Shown piece after piece: positions 1 through 5,129 of a stretch of DNA of 5,129 nucleotides. Every line of letters starts with the position of its first letter. The first letter of the stretch is position 1. Source of the DNA: Bacteroidota bacterium (lineage in GTDB: Bacteria > Bacteroidota > Bacteroidia > Chitinophagales > Chitinophagaceae). The DNA is taken from the NCBI GenBank assembly GCA_025361325.1, contig JANYAL010000248.1:1-5129 (forward strand), read 5' to 3'. A model generated the notes under the pieces. That model ran no database searches. It saw only the letters and a program-made list of their open reading frames with translations, and had not been told where the DNA came from. The position numbers and the translations under genes are program-made.

Positions 1-746
1 TGGAAAGCGGCAAGAAGGATTTCAAGACACTGGCAAACCTATACACTATGGATCCCGGTAGCAAGGAGAACGGCGGTCAATATGAAATAAGCCGAAATTC
101 AAAGGAACTGGATCCCACCTGGCTGGCAAAGGCATTCACACTCAAAGAGGGGCAGATCTCCAATCCCTTTAAGACTAAGTTCGGCTACCATATCCTGCAA
201 CTGGTGAATCGTGCGGGTGATGAGGCAACCGTCAGGCATATACTGCTGATACCGCAGGTGACTTCCATTGAAATGAAAGGGGTTTATGAAAAACTGGATT
301 CTGTACGTACAAAACTGGTCTCCGGCAAGATGCAATTCGGGGAGGCTGTCGCCAAATACAGTGATGATATTGGTAGTAAGTTCAGCGGCGGACAGATCAG
401 CGGACGAGACGGGAGCACTTATTTGACCATTGACCAGCTGGATAAGGATATGGTCCTGATGATGAAGGAACTAAAAGTGGGAGCATATTCAAAACCTACA
501 GAATTCAGGGATGAGCAAGGCAAAAAGGGCTTGCGTATTGTTTTAGAAAAGTCCAGAACGGAGCCGCATCGCGAAAACCTGAAAGACGATTATAACCGTA
601 TTGCACAAAGGGCTCTGGAAGAAAAAAAGAATGATGCCATAGAAAAATGGTTCAATAAACGGATACCTACTTATTTCATCAAGATCGATCCGGAATACCA
701 GGCTTGCGATGAAATGAAAAAATGGATAGCCATAAGTAATAAATGA
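1..746 (+). CDS. SurA/PpiC-type peptidyl-prolyl cis-trans isomerase, C-terminal part (5' truncated by window edge)
   Basis: This is the C-terminal 247 residues of a parvulin-type foldase that helps outer-membrane and secreted proteins fold in the periplasm. The frame is open from base 3 (ESGKKDFKTLANLYTMDPGS), so the ATG at 48 is internal and the gene starts outside the window; the signal peptide cannot be seen. The end of a first parvulin domain is visible as GSKENGGQY, then a segment typical of 'lkeGqiSnPfkTkFGYHIlql' (about residues 45-70). A second parvulin domain follows, starting at VRHILL (about residue 77), with the repeated signature AKYSDD-GSKFSGGQISG (about 115-133). The last 50 residues are a charged helical tail ending in EKWFNKRIPTYFIKID. 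Two parvulin repeats fit Bacteroidota SurA homologues of roughly 450 residues. Family assignment is firm; the symbol surA is not given because Bacteroidota usually carry several paralogues. A terminator follows 22 bp after the stop. Confidence 0.9.
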   Translation, partial: ESGKKDFKTLANLYTMDPGSKENGGQYEISRNSKELDPTWLAKAFTLKEGQISNPFKTKFGYHILQLVNRAGDEATVRHILLIPQVTSIEMKGVYEKLDSVRTKLVSGKMQFGEAVAKYSDDIGSKFSGGQISGRDGSTYLTIDQLDKDMVLMMKELKVGAYSKPTEFRDEQGKKGLRIVLEKSRTEPHRENLKDDYNRIAQRALEEKKNDAIEKWFNKRIPTYFIKIDPEYQACDEMKKWIAISNK

Positions 747-768
747 CAAGATTGGTAATATAAATTAG

Positions 769-801
769 GCGTTCCGGCTTTCACCGGGACGCTTTATTTT
801 T
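769..801 (+). terminator. Intrinsic (rho-independent) terminator after the foldase gene
   Basis: A 9-bp stem is formed by GCGTTCCGG (769-777) and CCGGGACGC (784-792), with one G-U pair, a 6-nt loop, and then TTTATTTTT. It lies 22 bp after the foldase stop codon and on the coding strand, so it should end that transcript and separate it from hflX. It is not symmetric in function: the opposite strand lacks a good U-tract. Confidence 0.88.
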
Positions 802-860
802 GCTGAATAATTAATATGCCTATTAAGACTCCTTCGACACACCTAATGACTTGATACACT

Positions 861-2051
861 TTGATCGAAAAAAAGCAAATAACGAACCTGGAGAACGCTA
901 TCGTGGTAGGGCTGATCTATAAAGAGCAGACCGAACCGATGGTGAATGAATACCTCGATGAACTTGAATTCCTGGCTGAGACCGCTGGCGTGCATGTGGT
1001 CAAACGATTTACCCAGAAACTCCCCCACCCCGACAGCAAGATCTTTGTGGGCAAGGGCAAACTGGAAGAGATAAAACAGTATAGCTTGTTGAAAGGGAAC
1101 ATCAGCCTATTGATATTTGATGATGAACTCACTGGTTCGCAGATCCAGAATATCGAAAAGGAACTGGGTATTACCACCATCGACAGAAGCGACCTTATCC
1201 TTGACATCTTTGCCAGCCGTGCTAAAACGGCCCAGGCAAAAACACAGGTGGAACTGGCACAATACCAATACATATTGCCTCGCCTAAAGGGAATGTGGAA
1301 ACACCTGGAAAGGCAGGGAGGTGGCGTCGGCACAAGAGGGCCCGGTGAAACAGAAATCGAGACTGACCGTCGTATCGTAAAGGAAAAGATCAGCCTGCTT
1401 CGTAAACGCCTTTCCGAAATTGACAGGCAGGCATTCACCCAACGCAAGGACCGTGGCGAATTCATACGTGTGGCACTGGTTGGATATACCAATGTGGGTA
1501 AATCCACGCTGATGAATGTGCTTAGTAAGAGTGATGTGTTCGCCGAAAATAAATTATTCGCAACCCTGGATACCACTACCCGTAAAGTGGTTTTTGAACA
1601 AACCCCTTTTTTACTGAGCGATACGGTGGGATTCATCCGCAAACTGCCACACCACCTGGTGGAAAGCTTCAAGAGCACGCTTGATGAGGTCAGAGAAGCC
1701 GATGTTTTATTGCATGTGGTGGATATGTCGCACCCGCAATATGAAGAACAGTTGCAAGTGGTGAATAAGACCCTCGCTGAGCTGGGTGCTGCTGAAAAGC
1801 CCACAATCACCATCTTCAACAAGATGGACAGGTATCAGGAACAGGCATTCGATAAATGGCTGGCAGATGATGTAAAGACGGAGATCATGAATGAACTGAA
1901 GCAACGCTGGCAGACTGAGACCAAGGGTAATTGCGTATTCGTATCTGCAACGGAACGGATAAATCTGGATGGCCTGCGCCAGACCATATTGAATGCGGTA
2001 CGTGAAATGTACCGGGCCCGCTACCCTTATAAAGCGGAATTCTTCTTCTAA
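861..2051 (+). CDS. hflX: GTPase HflX (ribosome-associated, ribosome splitting/rescue)
   Basis: This is a complete 396-aa HflX of the Obg-HflX superfamily. Members bind the 50S subunit and split stalled ribosomes, notably under heat stress, in the cytoplasm. The N-terminal HflX domain (about 12-200) includes KIFVGKGKLEE (60-70), a central helical linker, and the diagnostic glycine-rich element RQGGGVGTRGPGETEIETDR (151-170). The G domain carries the P-loop GYTNVGKST (208-216), a TLDTTTR switch I (235-241), G3 DTVG (254-257), G4 NKMD (320-323) and G5 SAT (362-364). All nucleotide-binding motifs are intact and the length is normal. The start is inferred as TTG: an in-frame TGA at 852-854 leaves no ATG or GTG upstream, and the first in-frame ATG (residue 27) would remove the conserved first strand (NAIVVGLIY). 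No Shine-Dalgarno sequence is visible. It converges with the LysR gene; no hairpin terminator is visible in the 32-bp gap. Confidence 0.96.
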   Translation: MIEKKQITNLENAIVVGLIYKEQTEPMVNEYLDELEFLAETAGVHVVKRFTQKLPHPDSKIFVGKGKLEEIKQYSLLKGNISLLIFDDELTGSQIQNIEKELGITTIDRSDLILDIFASRAKTAQAKTQVELAQYQYILPRLKGMWKHLERQGGGVGTRGPGETEIETDRRIVKEKISLLRKRLSEIDRQAFTQRKDRGEFIRVALVGYTNVGKSTLMNVLSKSDVFAENKLFATLDTTTRKVVFEQTPFLLSDTVGFIRKLPHHLVESFKSTLDEVREADVLLHVVDMSHPQYEEQLQVVNKTLAELGAAEKPTITIFNKMDRYQEQAFDKWLADDVKTEIMNELKQRWQTETKGNCVFVSATERINLDGLRQTILNAVREMYRARYPYKAEFFF

Positions 2052-2083
2052 CCCATATCACAAAATCTATAAGATCAGGGAAC

Positions 2084-3007
2084 CTAATATTTCTCGAACC
2101 AGTCGAACTTGTCTTTAATAATACTGCTTTTTTCCTCACGTATATACTGCAAAAAGGCACTTGCAGCAGGGGACAGATTCTTGCTGTTTAGCCAGATCAG
2201 CTGCCAGTTGGATCGGATGGGTAACCCTATTACCGGTATGATCTGAAGTTCGCCGTTCATCAATTCATTCTTAATGCCAATGATGGGCATGATGGAACAA
2301 CCCAAACCTGCAATGACCGCCTGTTTAACCGCTTCGTTGGTACTGAGCTCCATTTTTTTCTTTACTGTCAACTGATTCTTTTGTATGAACTTTTCCATAA
2401 TATATCGGGTTCCGGAACCCTGCTCCCGGTATATTATAGGGAGTGTTTCCAGGAGGGAATGGCCGTACCGTTTGTTTTTGTATATATTCTCTGTATTGTC
2501 TACCAGGTATAATTTGTTCTGCATCAAGGCAACACTGTGCAATGGAATATTATCCGGTAACACGGAGACGAGAGAAAAATCCACTTCATTCTTGTCAAGA
2601 CTTTCTATCACCCGGGCTTTATTGGTGACATCCATAATCAACTCTACACCGGAATTGCGTTTTAGAAATTCAGAAAGGAAATAAGGCATCACGTATTTGC
2701 CGGTGGATACGACAGAAACCTTTAACCGCCCGGTTAATTGGCCTTCATGTGCCAGGGTTTTGTAATTGATGGCATGAACCTGGTTCAGGATGACCTCCGC
2801 CGCTGCCGCAATTTCTTTACCGAAATCTGTGATATAGATCTTTCTGCCTACCACTTCCGTTAACGCAATACTGAATTGAAGCTGTAAATTCCTCAGCTGG
2901 ATGGAAACGGCAGGTTGCGTCAAGTGAAGCATCTCTGCTGCCCTGGTGATGCTGCCTGTTTGCGAGATAGTAAGGAAGATCTGAAGTTGATGCAATGTAT
3001 AATTCAT
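2084..3007 (-). CDS. LysR-family transcriptional regulator (CbbR/CysL-like)
   Basis: This is a complete 307-aa LysR-type regulator, the usual family length. The N-terminal winged helix-turn-helix spans about 3-62, with the typical GSITRAAEMLHLTQPAVSIQ core (18-37) and a wing ending in VGRKIYITDFGKEI (53-66). A linker helix (about 64-90) leads to a two-lobed periplasmic-binding-protein-like effector domain (about 93-295). The effector domain carries REQGSGTR (194-201) and AGLGCSIMPI (233-242), motifs also seen in CbbR, CysL and related regulators of carbon or sulfur metabolism. Such proteins act as tetramers at T-N11-A type sites, usually in the promoter shared with a divergent target gene. 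Here the divergent neighbour is isocitrate dehydrogenase, 85 bp away, so autoregulation and control of that operon is the natural inference. The effector is unknown. The ATG start lies inside an inverted repeat (3005-3021). The frame ends in TAG. Confidence 0.93.
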   Translation of the reverse strand: MNYTLHQLQIFLTISQTGSITRAAEMLHLTQPAVSIQLRNLQLQFSIALTEVVGRKIYITDFGKEIAAAAEVILNQVHAINYKTLAHEGQLTGRLKVSVVSTGKYVMPYFLSEFLKRNSGVELIMDVTNKARVIESLDKNEVDFSLVSVLPDNIPLHSVALMQNKLYLVDNTENIYKNKRYGHSLLETLPIIYREQGSGTRYIMEKFIQKNQLTVKKKMELSTNEAVKQAVIAGLGCSIMPIIGIKNELMNGELQIIPVIGLPIRSNWQLIWLNSKNLSPAASAFLQYIREEKSSIIKDKFDWFEKY

Positions 3008-3021
3008 AAAATATTTTTATG
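3005..3021. promoter_or_regulatory. Inverted repeat overlapping the LysR start codon (candidate operator)
   Basis: CATAAAA (3005-3011) and TTTTATG (3015-3021) are exact reverse complements with a 3-bp centre. The left arm contains the LysR gene's start codon on the minus strand. A LysR protein bound here could repress its own gene. AT-rich palindromes also arise by chance in such DNA, so this remains a candidate site. Confidence 0.35.
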
Positions 3022-3040
3022 TTAAACATTATAAAGTTAA

Positions 3041-3052
3041 ATAAATATTTAT
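3041..3052. promoter_or_regulatory. Perfect 12-bp palindrome in the divergent spacer (candidate LysR site)
   Basis: ATAAATATTTAT is a perfect palindrome, close in sequence to the repeat at 3005-3021 (both have ATAAA...TTTAT arms), about 33 bp away centre to centre. It contains the T-N11-A spacing loosely typical of LysR boxes only if flanks are included. Two related sites about three helical turns apart suit a tetrameric LysR protein, but the low complexity makes this tentative. Confidence 0.35.
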
Positions 3053-3054
3053 GC

Positions 3055-3084
3055 TTCAGTACACCCAATTTTGTGCTGAAAATT
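3055..3084 (+). promoter_or_regulatory. Overlapping small hairpins just upstream of the isocitrate dehydrogenase start
   Basis: TTCAG (3055-3059) can pair with CTGAA (3076-3080), extended by CAC/GTG with a 2-nt bulge. Alternatively AATTTT (3067-3072) can pair with AAAATT (3079-3084). The two pairings share bases, so they exclude each other. They end 8 nt before the start codon at 3093. They could be an operator or a weak leader structure; neither is strong enough to be a terminator. Confidence 0.25.
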
Positions 3085-3092
3085 AAAACAAT

Positions 3093-4529
3093 ATGAAAAA
3101 AATCACAGTCGCAAAGGGAGACGGTATCGGGCCTGAGATCATGGATGCCACTCTTCGTATTATCCTTGCCGCAGGGGCACAGCTAGAAATTGAGGAGATC
3201 GAAGTGGGCGAAAAAGTATACCTGGCCGGAAACCCTTCTGGTATTGCAAAGGAATCCTGGGATAGTATCCGCACGAACAAAGTGTTTCTGAAAGCACCCA
3301 TAACAACACCGCAGGGAGGTGGGTATAAAAGCCTTAATGTAACAACCCGTAAATTCCTGGGGCTTTATTCCAATGTTCGTCCCTGTATGAGCCTACATCC
3401 TTTCATACGTACCAAGCACCCGGTGATGGACCTCGTGATTATCCGGGAAAACGAGGAAGACCTCTATGCAGGTATAGAACACCAGCAAACAGACGAAGTA
3501 GTACAATGCCTGAAACTGATCAGCCGCCCGGGTTGTGAAAAGATCGTAAGATACGCGTTTGAATATGCGCGGCATTATGGCCGCAAAAAAGTGACCTGTT
3601 TTACCAAAGACAACATCATGAAACAGACCGACGGTCTGTTCCACCAGGTATTCGATGAAATAGCAAGGGAATATCCTGATATTGTAAACGAACATTGGAT
3701 CATAGATATCGGCGCCGCTAAAATGGCGGATACCCCCGAGGCATTTGATGTGATCGTTATGCCTAATCTGTACGGGGATGTGTTGTCGGATGTGGCTGCA
3801 CAGATCACCGGGTCGGTAGGACTGGCGGGTTCAGCCAACATCGGAGAGCAATGTGCTATGTTTGAGGCCATTCATGGTTCGGCTCCACGTATGACCGGGC
3901 AAAACACCGCAAACCCTTCTGGATTGCTGCAAGGCGCCATTATGATGCTGAACCATATTGGCCAGACACCAGTTGCTGAAAAAGTACAGAATGCCTGGCT
4001 GACCACTATAGAAAAGGGTCTGCATACAAAAGATATTTTTAAAGAAGGGATCAGCACAAAAAAGCTGGGTACAAGGGAGTTCGCGGATGCTGTCATCGCG
4101 CATCTGGGGCAAGTACCTTCCGTACTTAAAGCGGTTTCTTACGATAAGAACACCGTGATCAGCCTCCCAAAATATGAAAGGAAAGCACTACTAAAAAAAG
4201 AACTGGTGGGGGTAGATGTTTTTGTTCAGTGGAACGGGATGAACCCCAATGAACTGGCCGACACCATCCGGAAGATAGAGACCGATGGTATAAAACTTAC
4301 CATGATCACCAACCGGGGCATTAAAGTATGGCCCGAAGGGTTCCATGAAACATTCTGCACCGATCACTGGCGATGCCGGTTCAAACCCCTGGGGGATGCC
4401 CGGATGACAAAAATGGATATCATTCAAATGCTGACCCGTGCCGAAAATTCAAACTTAGACACCATAAAGACTGAGAACCTCTACACTTTTGACGGCAGGC
4501 AAGCTTATTCCATGGGACAAGGACAGTAA
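3093..4529 (+). CDS. icd: Isocitrate dehydrogenase, NADP-type, long form with C-terminal extension domain
   Basis: This cytoplasmic TCA-cycle enzyme oxidatively decarboxylates isocitrate to 2-oxoglutarate. The 478 residues match the long isocitrate dehydrogenase family known from Thermus, Rickettsia and Bacteroidota. The catalytic beta-decarboxylating dehydrogenase fold covers about 1-340: KGDGIGPEI (8-16), substrate residues S80, N82, R86, R96 and R118, catalytic Y125 and K172 (TKDN), and metal-binding D205, D229 and D233 in NLYGDVLSD. The nucleotide loop reads HGSAPRMTGQNTANP (261-275). The position that is Asp in NAD-using isopropylmalate dehydrogenases is R266 here, which favours NADP. 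About 345-478 is the extra domain, with LVGVDVFVQW (371-380), LTMITNRG (402-409) and WRCRF (426-430). It starts at ATG after an A-rich leader with no Shine-Dalgarno sequence. It is divergent from a LysR gene and leads a run of closely packed small genes. Isopropylmalate or tartrate dehydrogenase is less likely because of the C-terminal domain. Confidence 0.95.
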   Translation: MKKITVAKGDGIGPEIMDATLRIILAAGAQLEIEEIEVGEKVYLAGNPSGIAKESWDSIRTNKVFLKAPITTPQGGGYKSLNVTTRKFLGLYSNVRPCMSLHPFIRTKHPVMDLVIIRENEEDLYAGIEHQQTDEVVQCLKLISRPGCEKIVRYAFEYARHYGRKKVTCFTKDNIMKQTDGLFHQVFDEIAREYPDIVNEHWIIDIGAAKMADTPEAFDVIVMPNLYGDVLSDVAAQITGSVGLAGSANIGEQCAMFEAIHGSAPRMTGQNTANPSGLLQGAIMMLNHIGQTPVAEKVQNAWLTTIEKGLHTKDIFKEGISTKKLGTREFADAVIAHLGQVPSVLKAVSYDKNTVISLPKYERKALLKKELVGVDVFVQWNGMNPNELADTIRKIETDGIKLTMITNRGIKVWPEGFHETFCTDHWRCRFKPLGDARMTKMDIIQMLTRAENSNLDTIKTENLYTFDGRQAYSMGQGQ

Positions 4530-4542
4530 AAAACCAAAAAGT

Positions 4543-4788
4543 ATGAATATTCAACTAATTAAAGGACATTTTAACGCCCCCGATGCTTTTGAACTGATCA
4601 CAGAAATGGTACAGGTAAAAATAAGGTTCCTGGAACGAAAGATCAGCCTCACACATAATGAAGAAGACATCAAAATGCGGGAGAACAAGATCAGGGACCT
4701 TCAAAAAGACCTTCATACACTGAGGAATTTCATGATGGCACAAGATGGACCAGTTGACCTGAAAAGCGAAATAACTGTAATACACTGA
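4543..4788 (+). CDS. Small uncharacterised protein A, 81 aa, helical, paralogue-like to the next gene
   Basis: No family of known function is recognised. The start is taken at the ATG at 4543, 13 nt after the dehydrogenase stop; an in-frame ATG at 4489 would overlap that gene by 41 bp and add 18 unlikely residues. There is no signal peptide or membrane segment, so it should be cytoplasmic. The N-terminus has a strand-turn pattern IKGHF (6-10) followed by a long amphipathic helix (13-34) and a second charged helix (40-65, EEDIKMRENKIRDLQKDLHT) with heptad-like spacing, suggesting a helical hairpin or coiled coil, then a short C-terminal strand (LKSEITVI). The pattern I-x-G-x-F-x4-A...M-x3-KI-x-F is repeated in the next gene at the same spacing, so the two are probably diverged duplicates. 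Co-transcription with icd is likely from the spacing. Confidence 0.82.
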   Translation: MNIQLIKGHFNAPDAFELITEMVQVKIRFLERKISLTHNEEDIKMRENKIRDLQKDLHTLRNFMMAQDGPVDLKSEITVIH

Positions 4789-4789
4789 T

Positions 4790-5098
4790 ATGGAAATCAT
4801 TCACCAATTCAAGATCATTGACGGAGATTTTTCCCCATCCGAAGCCAACCAGGTGCTTATGAATATGTTAAGCAGCAAGATCAGTTTTCACAGCATGGAA
4901 ATATTCAGTATCCAGGAAAGGTTCAATGGCGATGTATCGCGTTCTAAAAAGCGTATCCGGGAATTAAAAGCCATTGGAGACTCCCTGAATACCCTATTTG
5001 ACGATGCAAGGGCTAATGGAATGAAATTTAGAATTGATGGTTCTATCAAAATTCAGCTGGTTGGGGAAGTAACGGATGTTCCGCAGGAGGATAAATAA
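4790..5098 (+). CDS. Small uncharacterised protein B, 102 aa, paralogue-like to the preceding gene
   Basis: No known function is recognised. The ATG at 4790 lies 1 nt after the previous stop codon, and no Shine-Dalgarno sequence is seen, so translation is probably coupled to gene A. The protein has no signal peptide or transmembrane segment. It begins with a strand (IIHQFKIIDGDF, 3-14), then a helix (16-38), a second charged helix (about 49-76, RSKKRIRELKAIGDSL) and a C-terminal beta-rich tail (about 78-92, MKFRIDGSIKIQL) followed by an acidic end. The block I10-x-G12-x-F14-x4-A19...M26-x3-K30-I31-x-F33 aligns without gaps with I6-x-G8-x-F10-x4-A15...M22-x3-K26-I27-x-F29 of protein A, and IREL matches IRDL further on after a 2-residue shift. 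A heteromer with A is a reasonable guess, not shown. Its last codons contain the AGGAGG of the following gene. Confidence 0.85.
   Translation: MEIIHQFKIIDGDFSPSEANQVLMNMLSSKISFHSMEIFSIQERFNGDVSRSKKRIRELKAIGDSLNTLFDDARANGMKFRIDGSIKIQLVGEVTDVPQEDK
5085..5090 (+). promoter_or_regulatory. Strong Shine-Dalgarno sequence for the gene starting at 5100
   Basis: AGGAGG sits 9 nt before an ATG at 5100, inside the last codons of protein B. It is the only canonical ribosome binding site in front of a start codon in this window; the other starts have A-rich or featureless leaders. It supports the reality of the truncated downstream ORF. Confidence 0.6.
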
Positions 5099-5099
5099 A

Positions 5100-5129
5100 A
5101 TGATTAAAACGACCTTTACCAACAAACCC
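5100..5129 (+). CDS. Start of an unidentified gene, truncated by the right window edge
   Basis: Ten codons (MIKTTFTNKP) are open to the window end. The ATG comes 1 nt after the stop of protein B and 9 nt after AGGAGG, which is why it is called despite its length. It would be the fourth gene of the isocitrate dehydrogenase transcription unit. Ten residues are too few to assign a family. Confidence 0.5.
   Translation, partial: MIKTTFTNKP

Larger units (their letters stand above)
3008..3092. promoter_or_regulatory. Divergent AT-rich control region between LysR gene and isocitrate dehydrogenase gene
   Basis: This 85-bp spacer must hold the 5' signals of both divergent genes unless either is read from further away. 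It is strongly AT-rich compared with the flanking genes and contains clustered short inverted repeats plus a GTTAAA direct repeat (3021-3026 and 3036-3041, 15-bp period). On the + strand, near-matches to the Bacteroidota -7 element TAnnTTTG occur at 3046-3053 (TATTTATG) and 3066-3073 (CAATTTTG). On the - strand there is TAACTTTA (3034-3041 region). None has a convincing -33 element, so no start site is assigned. The layout itself is the best evidence for a regulatory role. Confidence 0.6.

Noticed and set aside
48..50. ATG at 48 as the true start of the foldase
   Set aside because: The frame is open to the left edge, and the preceding residues continue the conserved parvulin sequence (F-x-x-L-A), so the gene begins upstream.
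855..863. TACACTTTG as a -7 promoter element for hflX
   Set aside because: The spacing between TA and TTTG is three rather than two bases, and it overlaps the start codon, so it would place transcription inside the gene.
917..1822. A 301-codon open frame on the minus strand opposite hflX
   Set aside because: It lies wholly within a clear, intact HflX gene, is rich in Ser, Arg and Cys as antisense shadows usually are, and shows no domain or start signal.
2385..2684. Plus-strand frames of 99 and 61 codons inside the LysR gene
   Set aside because: They are antisense to a complete LysR effector domain and show no start signal or family pattern.
2817..3068. An 83-codon minus-strand frame spanning the LysR start and the divergent spacer
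   Set aside because: It overlaps the DNA-binding-domain region of the LysR gene in another frame and has no recognisable protein features.
4489..4542. Earlier in-frame ATG for small protein A, overlapping icd by 41 bp
   Set aside because: The extra 18 residues (MTAGKLIPWDKDSKKPKS) are low in structure and come from the icd tail read in another frame; the ATG at 4543 gives normal spacing and aligns with the start of protein B.
1..5129. A mobile element, CRISPR array, tRNA or phage system
   Set aside because: No terminal repeats, transposase or integrase motifs, regularly spaced repeats or cloverleaf sequence were seen; apart from the small unknown genes this is an ordinary chromosomal region.

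Overview
The window looks like chromosomal DNA from a member of the Bacteroidota, most likely Chitinophagaceae-like. This is inferred from the gene families (a two-parvulin SurA-type foldase beside hflX, and a long-type isocitrate dehydrogenase next to a CbbR-like LysR regulator), from the moderate GC content with A-rich, SD-poor translation starts, and from the short intergenic gaps. No mobile element, CRISPR array, tRNA, rRNA or phage signature is visible.

Layout. (1) Positions 1-746 (+) hold the C-terminal part of a periplasmic SurA/PpiC-type peptidyl-prolyl isomerase, cut by the left edge. A clear intrinsic terminator follows at 769-801. (2) Positions 861-2051 (+) hold a complete HflX ribosome-associated GTPase that probably starts at TTG. 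(3) Positions 2084-3007 (-) hold a complete LysR-family regulator, convergent with hflX across only 32 bp. (4) Positions 3008-3092 are a very AT-rich divergent control region with several inverted repeats. (5) Positions 3093-4529 (+) hold a 478-aa NADP-type isocitrate dehydrogenase with a C-terminal extension domain. (6) Positions 4543-4788 and 4790-5098 (+) hold two small uncharacterised proteins, tightly packed behind the dehydrogenase, that look like diverged paralogues of each other. (7) At 5100 another ORF begins behind a strong AGGAGG and runs off the right edge.

How the parts may work together. The LysR gene and the isocitrate dehydrogenase gene share one promoter region, so the regulator plausibly controls both itself and the downstream transcription unit. 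That unit appears to be dehydrogenase, small protein A, small protein B, next gene, with gaps of 13, 1 and 1 nt, so the small proteins are probably co-transcribed with a TCA-cycle enzyme. This pair is the least explained part of the window. The SurA and HflX genes are ordinary housekeeping and stress genes, separated from each other by the terminator.
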